A stretch of DNA of 64,000 bases from G963677445 sp963677445. GTDB taxonomy: Bacteria; Bacteroidota; Ignavibacteria; Ignavibacteriales; Melioribacteraceae. The notes beneath the pieces were generated by a model that saw only the letters and a list, made by a program, of their open reading frames with translations, did not search any database and was not told the DNA's origin. The stretch is from the NCBI GenBank assembly GCA_963677445.2, contig CAXXGF010000053.1, forward strand, positions 20,555 through 84,554, given 5' to 3'. Shown here piece after piece: positions 1-8,869 of this stretch. The translations under genes were made by a program, and so were the position numbers. Numbering within the stretch: position 1 is the stretch's first letter; every line of letters begins with the position of its first letter.

Positions 1-36
1 CGCGCTAAATTATTATTTAACACGGCTTAAATTTTG

Positions 37-109
37 TGGAGCTAAGCGGGATCGAACCGCTGACCTCTTGAATGCCATTCAAACGCTCTCCCAGCTGAGC
101 TATAGCCCC
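37..109 (-). tRNA. tRNA-Ala (GGC)
   Basis: Read on the minus strand this is a 73-nt cloverleaf. The 7-bp acceptor stem (GGGGCTA with TAGCTCC, one G-U) is complete, the D arm and the T-loop GGTTCGATCC are canonical. The anticodon arm TTTGA-ATGGCAT-TCAAG places GGC at positions 34-36. The discriminator is A and the 3' CCA is not encoded, so it must be added by nucleotidyltransferase. Confidence 0.96.
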
Positions 110-245
110 AAAATCAGGATATAAATTTACTTAATGCTGAGCAATTTGTCAAATATTTTCCACCTGCATTTAAGAGAGTAAAAATTAATGCATTTGAATA
201 TGACTTGCCAATGCCCTAATTTTGAAAATAAAAAGTAAACAAACA

Positions 246-644
246 ATGAAACCAATATATAATATTATACTGCTTTTCCTCTTTTCGGTAATAGTGATAA
301 GTTCATCATGCAAAGATGAAATACCCAATCTTGATGAAAAAATCCCCGATGAAAATGTTTCCTACGCGGAACATATTCAACCGGTATTTAATATTAAATG
401 CGCAACCTCAAGCTGCCATGATGACGCTTCACGCCAGGGAGGATTAAGTCTGACAAACTGGGCCAACACCACGGCAAACGCACTTTTTGTATTCCCCTTT
501 GAACCGGATAACAGTATATTGATCTGGGCGATAGAGGGGCAATCGGGAGCCACGGTAATGCCCCCTCTCGGAAGAGCGGCTCTTTCAGGCAAAGAGATAA
601 CCGGAATAAGGACCTGGGTTGCTGAAGGCGCTAAAAACAATTGA
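246..644 (+). CDS. Exported mono-haem cytochrome c-like lipoprotein (CX4CH)
   Basis: Small lipoprotein resembling cytochrome domains common in FCB bacteria. I chose the ATG at 246, not an upstream TTG at 222, because it starts directly with Lys, a hydrophobic stretch and a lipobox-like VISSSC, giving a mature N-terminal Cys. The mature part has SYAEHIQPVF followed by CATSSCH, a CX4CH haem motif instead of CX2CH, and a downstream MPPLG that could supply the distal Met ligand. A role in periplasmic or outer-membrane electron transfer is inferred. The 3' end may overlap the next gene by up to 26 bp if that gene starts at TTG 619. No electron-transfer partner is adjacent. Confidence 0.75.
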   Translation: MKPIYNIILLFLFSVIVISSSCKDEIPNLDEKIPDENVSYAEHIQPVFNIKCATSSCHDDASRQGGLSLTNWANTTANALFVFPFEPDNSILIWAIEGQSGATVMPPLGRAALSGKEITGIRTWVAEGAKNN

Positions 645-1086
645 ACCTGACAGAGGGATATATATCCTCTTAATGAAAATTGATGCCGATTTTGAAATCT
701 CGGCAAAAAAGTTTATCGGAATTCCATTTAAAGCGGGTTATTATTATTACGTGGGCAGCGCCCAGAAAAACCTGAAAAGCCGGGTTTCGCGCCACCTTCG
801 CCGTGATAAAAAAGTACACTGGCATATCGATCATCTCACATCAAAAGAAGAAACCGATATTTATGAACTGATTTTATTTCCCGGCGCCCCGAAGGAGCTG
901 GAATGCCGGCTCGCGGCAGAGATGATGGAAATGAACGGACTGCGGTCTGCCATCCAGGGATTCGGTAATTCAGACGACAGGCGCAGTTTCACTCATCTTT
1001 TTTATTCAGGCATAAAAGATTATCACAGCCACTTATTTTCACGGTACCAATCAATGGCGCTCTTCATACCTTCTTCAAGTGTGTAA
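619..1086 (+). CDS. DUF123 / GIY-YIG-like nuclease-domain protein
   Basis: The core matches the DUF123 family, a GIY-YIG-like fold found alone or fused to endonuclease III: RGIYILLMKI near residue 12, AGYYYYVGSAQKNLKSRV near 39, then HLRRDKKVHWHIDHL. The exact biochemical activity of DUF123 proteins is not settled. No ATG lies before the RGIYIL strand; TTG at 619 (overlapping the lipoprotein gene) is the best available start. The domain ends near residue 135 (RSFTHLFYSG), and the last residues are read antisense to the 3' end of the convergent SDR gene, with a 64-bp tail overlap. Confidence 0.75.
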   Translation: MLKALKTIEPDRGIYILLMKIDADFEISAKKFIGIPFKAGYYYYVGSAQKNLKSRVSRHLRRDKKVHWHIDHLTSKEETDIYELILFPGAPKELECRLAAEMMEMNGLRSAIQGFGNSDDRRSFTHLFYSGIKDYHSHLFSRYQSMALFIPSSSV

Positions 1087-2015
1087 TCCTGTTTAAACCC
1101 AAGTTCCCTTACAGCTTTACCGGTATCACATGTCCAGTAGCGCTGAACAAAATCTCTGGCTTTCTCAAGGTTAAAAGTCGCCGCTTTTTTCGAAAACATT
1201 GAAAAAAACTCGGCAATTGCCGCGACGGTATATACAACCGGATGAGGAATTCTCAGTCTCAAAGCTTTTTTACCCATTCCCGCGGCAATGGCGTCCCCTA
1301 TCCTGTTCCAGTCGTAATATTCTTCCGAACTGATAAAATAGGTCTGTCCTGCCGACACATCATTTTCGGCGGCAAGATAAATTCCTTTCACGAGGTCCTT
1401 AACATATATAATACTCACAAGCTTACGGTCAAACCCGACCATAGTCATTAATCCCTGGCTGAAGGTTTTAAGAACGAGAAATATTTCGGTATCCCTGTCG
1501 CCAAATACAGCCGGCGCCCTGACGATGGATATCGGCAGATCGTTCATAAATTTCCTTACTTCATTTTCTTCCTCGAGCTTGCTCTTTCCATAGCGGGTAA
1601 TCGGCTTGGGAGTATATTCTTCATCGATGGCCTTAGCTCCCGGTGACGGGCCGCAGGCAGTCTGACTGCTGACAACAACAACCTTCTTAACTGAAGGGTT
1701 GGCTTTCCTGGTAACATTCATGAGATTAATCGCGGGCAAAACATTTCCCTTATAATAATCCTCAGCCGTTTTGGCTTTAACCACTCCGGCAACATGAAAA
1801 AGATAATCTGTTCCGGCTAACACCTCTTCGAGAGCTTCTTCATTATAAAGCCCGCAATCGAATATTTTAACATTTTTTCCCTCCAGCCATTTCATGCTGC
1901 TGCTCTTTCGGGTAATACAACGGACTTCATGCCCTTTTCCCAGCAGAAGGTCGACCAGATGACTGCCCACAAATCCGGTTCCTCCTGTAACTACAGATAT
2001 AGGATTTTTACTCAT
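1023..2015 (-). CDS. Extended SDR NAD(P)-dependent epimerase/reductase (ceramide reductase candidate)
   Basis: A 330-aa extended short-chain dehydrogenase/reductase. It has the N-terminal Rossmann motif TGGTGFVGSHL (residues 10-20), a VVSSQTACGPS segment, and the catalytic YGKSK (YxxxK) near residue 142. It is transcribed divergently from the serine-palmitoyltransferase-type gene, with about 120 bp between. In Caulobacter and Bacteroides the sphingolipid keto-reductase is an SDR of this extended class, encoded with or near spt and a GNAT-type acyltransferase, so 3-keto reduction of a ceramide or sphinganine is the favoured role. The sequence alone shows only the SDR family; a 3-beta-HSD-like or sugar epimerase role is the alternative. 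Confidence 0.8.
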   Translation of the reverse strand: MSKNPISVVTGGTGFVGSHLVDLLLGKGHEVRCITRKSSSMKWLEGKNVKIFDCGLYNEEALEEVLAGTDYLFHVAGVVKAKTAEDYYKGNVLPAINLMNVTRKANPSVKKVVVVSSQTACGPSPGAKAIDEEYTPKPITRYGKSKLEEENEVRKFMNDLPISIVRAPAVFGDRDTEIFLVLKTFSQGLMTMVGFDRKLVSIIYVKDLVKGIYLAAENDVSAGQTYFISSEEYYDWNRIGDAIAAGMGKKALRLRIPHPVVYTVAAIAEFFSMFSKKAATFNLEKARDFVQRYWTCDTGKAVRELGFKQDYTLEEGMKSAIDWYRENKWL

Positions 2016-2124
2016 AATTGAACTCTAATTCGTTTAACTCATTGATTTTAAGACTTATTAGTGATACTTTTGCTCTTTGGATTTATAATTTAAAGATAAA
2101 CAAATTTTCACTTTTTTAACCACC

Positions 2125-2140
2125 GGGAGGAAAGATATTG
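2125..2140 (+). promoter_or_regulatory. Strong ribosome binding site for a TTG start
   Basis: GGGAGG at 2125-2130 lies 7 bases before TTG at 2138. No in-frame ATG lies near, and translation from the TTG gives the expected N-terminus (MDLFKKCYEYTRAD). This decides the start of the palmitoyltransferase gene. Confidence 0.8.
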
Positions 2141-3328
2141 GATTTATTCAAAAAGTGTTATGAATACACAAGAGCCGATGAGGTAAAAGCCGCGGGATTT
2201 TACCCCTATTTTCGTGCTATTGAGGAAAATGAAGGTCCGGTAGTTTTTATTGAAGGGAAGAAGAAAATAATGGCTGGTTCCAATAATTACCTTGGTTTGA
2301 CTTCACATCCAAGGGTTAAGGAAGCTGCCATAAAAGCGATTGAAAAGTATGGAACAGGTTGTTCAGGATCAAGATATCTTACAGGCACCCTCGATTTGCA
2401 TGTTGAACTTGAAGAAAAACTGGCTAAATTTTTCGGCAAAGAATCGGCGCTTCTTTTCAGTACCGGATATCAAACCGCGCAGGGTATAATCCCGACGCTT
2501 GTTAATCGTGGTGAAGTCGTTATCTCGGACCGTGATAATCATGCATGTATTATGGCTGGCAATATGATGGCGCGCGGCGCTTCAGCCGAACTGCTCAGAT
2601 ACCGCCACATGGACCTTGATGATCTTGAAAGAGTATTTAACAAACTCTCTAAAGACCAGCCCAAACTTCTGGTCAGTGATGGTGTATTCAGCACAGGCGG
2701 TGAAATAGTCGATCTTCCAAAGCTTGTGAAACTCGCGAAAGATAACAACGCCCGCCTTCTTATTGATGACGCTCATTCTGTCGGCGTTATCGGAAAGGGA
2801 GGCCGCGGAACAGCGAGTGAATTCAGCCTTGAAGATGAAGTCGATATGACGATGGGCACTTTTAGCAAAACCTTCGCCTCGCTGGGTGGTTTTGTTGTTG
2901 GTGAAGCAAAAGTTCTCAATTATATCAAACATCATTCAGCCGCTCTTATTTTCAGCGCCTCTCCCACACCCTCTTCAGTTGCCGCCGCCCTCGCGGCGCT
3001 CGAAATTCTGGAAGAAGAGCCTGAAAGAGTTGACAGGCTTATTTCAAATACCGACTATATAAGAGACGGACTTGATGACGCCGGGTTTAATATAATCAAA
3101 GGAAAAACAGCCATTGTCCCTGTGATTGTCGGCGACGACCTTCTCTCCTTTAAAATGTGGAGAATGTTATTTGACGCGGGCATTTTTGTGAATGTTTTTA
3201 TTTCCCCCGGTGTGCCGCAGGGACGCCAGATGATGAGGACTTCATATATGGCTACTCATGAAAAAGAACACCTCGATTTTATTATCGACACATTTACAAG
3301 TGTCGGGAAAGAACTTGGTCTGATATAA
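2138..3328 (+). CDS. spt: PLP-dependent alpha-oxoamine synthase, serine palmitoyltransferase type
   Basis: A 396-aa member of the BioF/KBL/HemA/SPT family, which condenses an acyl-CoA with an amino acid on pyridoxal phosphate. Visible signatures are NNYLGLTSHPRV, GTGCSGSRYLTGT, the PLP-ring histidine in SDRDNHACIM, DDAHSVGVIGKGGRG and the Schiff-base lysine in TFSKTFASLGGF (near residue 244). The SKTFASLGG form is that of SPT-like enzymes rather than KBL or BioF (GKALGG type). Flanking SDR and GNAT genes support sphingolipid synthesis (serine + acyl-CoA to 3-ketosphinganine). 2-amino-3-ketobutyrate-CoA ligase is the main alternative. A hairpin terminator follows directly. Confidence 0.82.
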   Translation: MDLFKKCYEYTRADEVKAAGFYPYFRAIEENEGPVVFIEGKKKIMAGSNNYLGLTSHPRVKEAAIKAIEKYGTGCSGSRYLTGTLDLHVELEEKLAKFFGKESALLFSTGYQTAQGIIPTLVNRGEVVISDRDNHACIMAGNMMARGASAELLRYRHMDLDDLERVFNKLSKDQPKLLVSDGVFSTGGEIVDLPKLVKLAKDNNARLLIDDAHSVGVIGKGGRGTASEFSLEDEVDMTMGTFSKTFASLGGFVVGEAKVLNYIKHHSAALIFSASPTPSSVAAALAALEILEEEPERVDRLISNTDYIRDGLDDAGFNIIKGKTAIVPVIVGDDLLSFKMWRMLFDAGIFVNVFISPGVPQGRQMMRTSYMATHEKEHLDFIIDTFTSVGKELGLI

Positions 3329-3350
3329 TTATTATAAATTTCTTAAATTA

Positions 3351-3379
3351 AAGCATACCATTATGGTATGCTTTTTTTG
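3351..3379 (+). terminator. Rho-independent terminator after spt
   Basis: A 10-bp perfect stem (AAGCATACCA / TGGTATGCTT) with a 3-nt loop TTA and a 7-T tract. It lies between spt and the GNAT gene, so the two need not be fully co-transcribed. Confidence 0.88.
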
Positions 3380-3400
3380 TAAACAGCTGTTGGAGAAGTC

Positions 3401-4522
3401 ATGTCGAATATAACGGTTACAACTGTCAGCAGTAAATCTGACCTGAACAAATTCATTAAAATGCAATGGAAATTTTATGAAGGTAATCCAAACTGGGTGC
3501 CGCCGCTGATTATGGACAGGAAACATATTCTGGATAAGAAAAAACATCCTTTCTATAAAAATGCCGAAACCGAATTATACATTGCGTGGAAAGATGGTGA
3601 ACCTGTAGGAAGAATTGCGGCTATCAAGAACGATATGCACAATAAAGTCCATAATGAAAATATCGGTTTCTTCGGGTTTTTCGAATCGATAAATGATCAG
3701 GAAGTTGCGTCGGCTTTGTTTCAGGAAGCTGAAAAATGGATAAAAGCCAGGGGACTTGAAGCTATGCGGGGCCCGGCAAATCCTTCGAGCAATGAGGACT
3801 GGGGACTTCTGGTCGATGGTTTTGATGATCCCCCGAGAATAATGATGACATATAATCCTGAGTATTATGTCTCACTACTCGAAAACCAGGGTCTTAAAAA
3901 GCTTAAAGACCTTTATGCCTGGAATATTGAAAACGCGAAAATATCCCAGTCGAAAAAACTCTGGCGTATGGAAAACCTGGTAAAAGAGCGTTATAACTTC
4001 AAAGTCAGGGGGCTCAATATGAAAAAATTCAAGGATGAGCTCCAACTTGTCAAGGAAGTATATAACCAGGCATGGGCTCCAAACTGGGGTTTTATTCCTA
4101 TGTCTGAGGAAGAAATAGATGATATGGCAGCAAATCTTAAACCCCTGATTGTCCCGGAAATAGTTCTTTTCGGCGAAATTGAAGACAAAGTTGTTGGTTT
4201 TGCACTGGTTGTCCCCGATTATAATTATCTGTTCAAAGAAATGAACGGAAGACTTTTTCCCTTCGGGATTTTTAAGCTTCTTTTTAATAAAAGAAAAATT
4301 CCCAGAAGCAGGATCATCACCCTCGGTGTAATCCCTGAATATCAGAAAAAAGGGCTTGATTCTGTTTTTTATGCCGAAATAACCCGACGCTGCCATGATA
4401 TCGGGATAGATTTCGGAGAAGCAAGCTGGGTGCTCGAAGATAACGATATGATGAACCGAGGCGCTGAAATGATGAACGCGGAAAAATACAAGACTTACAG
4501 AATCTATGAGAAACCTGTATGA
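3401..4522 (+). CDS. GNAT-fold acyltransferase (bacterial ceramide synthase candidate)
   Basis: A 373-aa protein of the large GNAT-like family frequent in Bacteroidota. The N-terminal half has the family start (SKSDLNKFIKMQWKFYEGNP then WVPPL). The C-terminal half contains IITLGVIPEYQKKGLDSVFY (near residue 305), which resembles the acyl-CoA-binding motif A (Q/RxxGxG/A) of GNAT enzymes. The bacterial ceramide synthase bCerS is a GNAT-superfamily protein, and this gene lies just after spt, so N-acylation of a sphingoid base is the proposed role. A ribosome site GGAG lies 5 bases before the ATG. The stop overlaps the next start as ATGA. The function is inferred from context. Confidence 0.72.
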   Translation: MSNITVTTVSSKSDLNKFIKMQWKFYEGNPNWVPPLIMDRKHILDKKKHPFYKNAETELYIAWKDGEPVGRIAAIKNDMHNKVHNENIGFFGFFESINDQEVASALFQEAEKWIKARGLEAMRGPANPSSNEDWGLLVDGFDDPPRIMMTYNPEYYVSLLENQGLKKLKDLYAWNIENAKISQSKKLWRMENLVKERYNFKVRGLNMKKFKDELQLVKEVYNQAWAPNWGFIPMSEEEIDDMAANLKPLIVPEIVLFGEIEDKVVGFALVVPDYNYLFKEMNGRLFPFGIFKLLFNKRKIPRSRIITLGVIPEYQKKGLDSVFYAEITRRCHDIGIDFGEASWVLEDNDMMNRGAEMMNAEKYKTYRIYEKPV

Positions 4523-6483
4523 AAAAGGAGGTTTTAATAGTATTCTTTTTTCTGTTCATATCCACGATTTACCTGGGGCAGTTCAGGACAGAAGATAAAG
4601 AACTGGCAAAAACTACTTTTTTGAGGGAATTTAATCCCTCTTTAATAAAATCTTATCTTGATTCCGGAGATGAAGAAAGAGTAAATGCCGCGTTACTTTC
4701 AATCAGCCATTCGGGAGATACAACATTTGTAAAAGATATTCTCAATCTCGACTTCGGCAGATTCGGTGAAACAGCATTTTTTGCCCTGGGTCAAATCGGA
4801 AAATCGACCGAAGCGTCAACATTTATTTTAAATACAATTTTAAATTCTGAAGCGGGTCCGGGAATAAAAGAAGCTTATAAGGCATTAGGCAAATGTGGTT
4901 CTCCCCGGCAGATTGGAAAACTCATTGATCTCTATTTTTCCGGAGAGGGGCTGAATTTTTCCGGTCTCCCTTATGCCATATATTATCTCGATGAAAAAGA
5001 ATCGATACAAGATAAAATTTCAACATTCCTTCTTTCTGAACTGAGCACTCAAAGAGACAGGGAAAGAATTTTTGACGCCCTTTTTGTAATATATCGCACA
5101 GGCGCCGACAGCTTAATGATTTCCACTCTCATCGGGCTGCTTAATGATCCTGAAATGAACAGAATGCCAAACTCATTTTATATTCTCGGCTCTCTTAGAA
5201 AGACAGGTTATGACAGTTATCCGGAGGAACTATCCCTTTCCCTGCTTACAGATGATGACTGGCGGATAAGATGTGAAGCGGCAAGATCACTGGCTAAAAG
5301 TAATAAATCCGACTCAGTTCGCTCAGTATATTTTTCTCTTTTAAAGGATAAAAATCCGAACGTTTCCCGCACCGCCGCCCGGTCTTTAAGAAATTTTGTT
5401 ATTCCTCCTTCCTCCGGGGCGCTGGAACTGCTTGTCTCGGATAAAAAAATCCCTGGCAATACGAGGGGAGAAATCTTTATTTCATGGCAGAATCTTTATC
5501 CCTTTTCTTATAAAGAGAGAATCGATACGCTGCTGAATATTGTGCCCCAGGAATATATTCTCCGCTTTATTTCGGGTGATATTCCGGACGTCGGCTATAA
5601 ATGGAATTATCTCAGGAATAACCGGCCGCAGGTTAAGTCTGGTGAATTTCTTCAGTGGACTCAGTCGGCACTATCATTACAGGATTCGCTTGCCGAAAAC
5701 ACAGAATATGTGCAGACAGTAACCCGATTGCTCGATTCCGATTCTCCCCCCGCCGTGTCAATAATTTGTGACGGTCTCGATTCAGTTTTTATCAGCAGTC
5801 ATTCTGAAACATTAAAAAAGAGAGTTTTTCTGATAGCCGAATCAAATTTGAATGACCCCGATTATATGGAATCACTGATATCTGTGATTAATTTTTCCGG
5901 TAAAACTGATTCGTTATATGAAGCAAAAATATTGAACCTCCTTAAAAAATCGGAGATCAGTTCGGTTTCGACATTTGCAGCCGAAAAGTTAAATCTTTCA
6001 CAGCCAGCATCGAGAAAACTTCCCGATTTTTTTGATGAACTCTGGGAAAATTCATTTAAATACAGCAGCGCGGAAATAATTACAGAGAAGGGAAATTTCA
6101 GAATAAAGTTTCTTCCCGGTTTCGCGCCAATATCAACAGGCAATTTTGTGTTGCTGGCCGAAAGAAATTATTTTGATGAAGTAATCTTTCACAGGGTGGT
6201 TCCTGATTTTGTTATCCAGACCGGAGATCCTACAGGCACAGGATGGGGAGGGCCCGGGTATGAAATTATTTCGGAGTTTTCACATCTGCCCTTCAGTGAA
6301 GGATATGTCGGAATGGCAAGCGCCGGAAAGGATACCGAGGGATCACAGTGGTTTGTAATGCATAACCATTATCCCCATCTTGATGGCAGATATTCTATTT
6401 TTGGAAAGATCTTGGAAGGAATGGATGTTGTCGGACATATTAACCAGGGAAACAAAATTATTGAAGTTCTGCTTGAAGAATAA
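4519..6483 (+). CDS. Exported HEAT-repeat protein with C-terminal cyclophilin (peptidyl-prolyl isomerase)
   Basis: A 654-aa two-part protein. The N-terminus is an export signal (MKKEVLIVFFFLFISTIYLG). Residues about 30-500 form alpha-solenoid HEAT-like repeats (AFFALGQIGKS, DDWRIRCEAARSLAKS, RTAARSLRNF). Residues about 510-654 are a cyclophilin: FHRVVPDFVIQTGDPTGTG, GSQWFVMH and LDGRYSIFGKILEGMDVV keep the Arg, Phe and Gln of the isomerase active site. It probably folds or scaffolds envelope proteins. The 4-bp ATGA overlap with the GNAT gene implies translational coupling. No third domain is visible. Confidence 0.88.
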   Translation: MKKEVLIVFFFLFISTIYLGQFRTEDKELAKTTFLREFNPSLIKSYLDSGDEERVNAALLSISHSGDTTFVKDILNLDFGRFGETAFFALGQIGKSTEASTFILNTILNSEAGPGIKEAYKALGKCGSPRQIGKLIDLYFSGEGLNFSGLPYAIYYLDEKESIQDKISTFLLSELSTQRDRERIFDALFVIYRTGADSLMISTLIGLLNDPEMNRMPNSFYILGSLRKTGYDSYPEELSLSLLTDDDWRIRCEAARSLAKSNKSDSVRSVYFSLLKDKNPNVSRTAARSLRNFVIPPSSGALELLVSDKKIPGNTRGEIFISWQNLYPFSYKERIDTLLNIVPQEYILRFISGDIPDVGYKWNYLRNNRPQVKSGEFLQWTQSALSLQDSLAENTEYVQTVTRLLDSDSPPAVSIICDGLDSVFISSHSETLKKRVFLIAESNLNDPDYMESLISVINFSGKTDSLYEAKILNLLKKSEISSVSTFAAEKLNLSQPASRKLPDFFDELWENSFKYSSAEIITEKGNFRIKFLPGFAPISTGNFVLLAERNYFDEVIFHRVVPDFVIQTGDPTGTGWGGPGYEIISEFSHLPFSEGYVGMASAGKDTEGSQWFVMHNHYPHLDGRYSIFGKILEGMDVVGHINQGNKIIEVLLEE

Positions 6484-6509
6484 AAAAGGGGCTTAACAGC
6501 CCCTTTTTA
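6483..6509. terminator. Bidirectional terminator between convergent genes
   Basis: AAAAAGGGGC (6483-6492) pairs with GCCCCTTTTT (6499-6508) around a 6-nt loop. The A and T flanks make it a terminator for both the cyclophilin gene (+) and the PorD-like gene (-). Confidence 0.9.
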
Positions 6510-6515
6510 TAATCT

Positions 6516-7400
6516 TTACTTTAACGCCTGATCATACTTTGAAATATTCGCCGGGTTAATTCTCTTTAGTTTCTCAAAAATACTTTTATCGGGATAGTCC
6601 TTCAGATTATCAACAATTTCCCCCGCTTTAGCGTCAAAAAATGTTTTCAGAAGAACACTTCTCGGATTAAGTTTATCTTTTCTGTCGGCAAGGTTTTTGA
6701 TCATTTTTACCATTGCCTTTTGTCCCCTTATCCTGTCCTTTTCTATAATATCGAGGCCGTCGAAATGATAATGCATAAAATCATGCCTGAACTGACTGTA
6801 ACTTGCGTTAAGCAGATCTTCAACCAGTCCCCTGCGGTTATATGAAGTAGATTCCGCGATCCACCCTTCTGAATACCTGCTGCTTGCCCCGCGTAAGGCT
6901 ATATCAAGAGCGCGGTTAAAATATTCAGCGCCGCCATCGGGATCCGGGCCATAGGAGTCGGAGTCGAACCCTATTATGATATAGGCGTAAAAATCGAGAA
7001 AACTTGTAAGAGCGTCAAAATCCATCGGGTTAAAATACATCGCCTGATTTTTTTCATATACAAAATCCCAGGAATTATCCATAACCGACATCATCAGCGA
7101 GCGCCTGGTCGATTGATATATAGCTCGCTGGCTTGTCACAACAACCTGCGCTTTGTACCTGAAATCCTCACTGCCTGATGTGAAAAAGATATTGAAGGTA
7201 CATTTGATTTTTTCATATTCCCATACCTGCTCAGAAAACTTATTGTTATTGAGATAGTCCGAAACTGCTCTTTCAAAACCAAGCAGACGGTCCTTTACCT
7301 GGTTGGGAAGCTGTTCATAATTTACTTTTACCGTAGCATTAAGTTCCTGGGCAAAACTTAGAACAGGTAGCAATAAAATTAAGAGAATAAACCTTTTCAT
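6516..7400 (-). CDS. porD: DUF4835 family protein, T9SS PorD-like
   Basis: About 294 aa when started at the internal ATG (7400), which follows GGAG and opens a clear signal peptide (MKRFILLILLLPVLSFAQEL); an upstream ATG at 7433 would add 11 residues before it. The body matches the DUF4835/PorD family: FTSGSEDFRYKAQVVVTSQR, the DFYAYIIIGFDSDSYGPDPD segment, and a tail with RSVLLKTFFDAKAGEIV. The family is linked to type IX secretion, and this genome does carry a T9SS cargo at 14781-16544. The symbol is by family resemblance only. Other T9SS core genes are not in the window. Confidence 0.82.
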   Translation of the reverse strand: MKRFILLILLLPVLSFAQELNATVKVNYEQLPNQVKDRLLGFERAVSDYLNNNKFSEQVWEYEKIKCTFNIFFTSGSEDFRYKAQVVVTSQRAIYQSTRRSLMMSVMDNSWDFVYEKNQAMYFNPMDFDALTSFLDFYAYIIIGFDSDSYGPDPDGGAEYFNRALDIALRGASSRYSEGWIAESTSYNRRGLVEDLLNASYSQFRHDFMHYHFDGLDIIEKDRIRGQKAMVKMIKNLADRKDKLNPRSVLLKTFFDAKAGEIVDNLKDYPDKSIFEKLKRINPANISKYDQALK

Positions 7401-7534
7401 ACTCTCCGCCTGTATTTGATTTGTTTTATTCATTTTGTTCTACAATATAAGAAATTTATTCTATTACTTATATAGTTTTATTCCTGCACCATTTTTTTAG
7501 TTCCCTTTTTAAAAATCATAATCCTAATTGTATT

Positions 7535-7790
7535 CGTAATCATAAACTGACGGAGCCAGAAGCAATGAGGAATTACGAATGACGAATTGGCCCGCCAGGA
7601 ATATTTTTTGACTCGTATATGTTTTGTGGAAGCAGCATTATTGCGGAACGTCCCTCTGGAGTAGAAAAAAACATAAAAAATCTGATCCCTGGAGGGGATC
7701 AGCAAAACATCACCCGGATAACTCAATAAATATGATTACCCGCCGATATTTTTTCCGTTTCGTGTAGAATTTAATTTCTTATGGAATAAG
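7535..7790. repeat. Dispersed intergenic repeat family A, copy 1
   Basis: This segment aligns along most of its length with 18841-19113 and partly with 14501-14612. Shared blocks include CGTAATCATAAACTG, GGAAGCAGCATTATTG, CAAAACATCACCCGGATAA and a closing block around GTAGAATTTAA. It contains a short hairpin (CTGATCCCTGGAGGGGATCAG). No coding capacity or transposase is seen. Confidence 0.75.
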
Positions 7791-7793
7791 CGT

Positions 7794-7930
7794 AAGCGAT
7801 TCCGAATGGAGTCGAATATTATTAGCTCCGGATGAAATCCGGTGGTTTAGTCAGACATTGATCAGCCGCAACGCCGAAGGCGTCAAATATTAACAACCCG
7901 GAGTAAATAATATCTGAAGAATAATATTTT
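7794..7930. repeat. Dispersed intergenic repeat family B, copy 1
   Basis: Similar in order and spacing to 27203-27345. Shared blocks are CCGAATG..TCGAATAT, CCGGAT.A.ATCCGGTGGT, CGC.GAAGGCGTC.AATATTAA and CCGGAG. The element contains palindromes such as CCGGATGAAATCCGG and GACGCC/GGCGTC-type arms. It abuts the family A copy. Confidence 0.65.
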
Positions 7931-8869
7931 ATCTGCACGTGAGAGTTAGCTTCGCCCCCTTCAGGGTCTTATTCCATGTTTTTCTCTTTACCCAGGGCTG
8001 CTCTCTTCTTTCGCCGCCCGGGGCTATTCATATTGAATCCCATTCGGGATTCTTTTCAAGAAAAATTTTACCATTCTGCGTAGAATCTGATTCCTTACGG
8101 AGTAATCGTAAATTGGCAAAGTCAGAACTATTGCAGCAGGGGGACTAACAGGACAAATAAGATTGTTATTTTCTCACCACGTGCATACCGGATTGATTGT
8201 TATTCCGGTTTTTTATGTCCCTTGCAAAAAGACCGGAATCTAATGCCAGGTAATTTGGCCCTGGTTCCGGTGGCCTGGTGGAGTCGATGCCCCGACGCCG
8301 GTTTCGGCTCCGCCATCCTGAGGGTGGTAAACTCAACCGCCGCCACCCTAACGGGGCAATTTTATACGACAATTATTTTTTTGTCCCGTTAGGGACAGCA
8401 TATTGGTAAAAAATGATACGCGGATAATCCTTATGTGCCGTCAGGCACGCCATATTCACAATTTGGAATAATAGCCGACCTCAAATAAAATAAAAACAAT
8501 GCTCCAACTTCAGTAATCCGGCAGGTTGGTGGCCACCTCCGCTACAAAGGAAACCCAATGTGGGAAAAAGCCAAATTTCAAATTTAACAGCAACAATATT
8601 TATAGAAATAGCAACCTGCCAAAACTATTCAAGAATTCGAGTTATTAATTCCCTCCCCCTAAGATTTTAAAGGGAAGATGGGAGGGGGTTGATCTACCTT
8701 GAGATAATACGAATATTGAGTGAAGTCAATATATTCCCCACATAATAACAGACATTTTCACCTAATAGTAATCTTGTTGCCAGGAGGGTAAAAAATCAAG
8801 AATAAGGTTTTTTTGAACTTTTTTGTTCCTGATCTTTTAAGCGCTGAAATTGTCATCAGGTAAAAATAG
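7931..8869. other. Gene-free interval with palindromes and repeat fragments
   Basis: No convincing gene. It holds a short family A end block at 8067-8105 (ATTCTGCGTAGAATCTGATT), a GC-rich patch at 8220-8360 with overlapping hairpins, the palindromes GTCCCGTTAGGGAC (near 8382) and GTGCCGTCAGGCAC (near 8442), a 9-bp inverted repeat GGCAGGTTG (8520-8528) / CAACCTGCC (8612-8620), and CCCTCCCCC / GGGAGGGGG arms near 8650-8690. The interval looks like an accumulation site for small palindromic repeats. Confidence 0.6.

Noticed and set aside
3875..4396. 173-codon frame antisense to the GNAT gene
   Set aside because: It is a shadow of a strongly conserved coding gene, with low-complexity Phe/Ile content.
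8166..8372. Arg/Pro-rich open frame in the GC-rich patch
   Set aside because: It overlaps hairpin repeats, has no start signal and looks like read-through of palindromes.
8520..8620. Possible second MITE from the inverted repeat GGCAGGTTG / CAACCTGCC
   Set aside because: Only 9 bp pair and no target duplication flanks them, so it was not called a mobile element.
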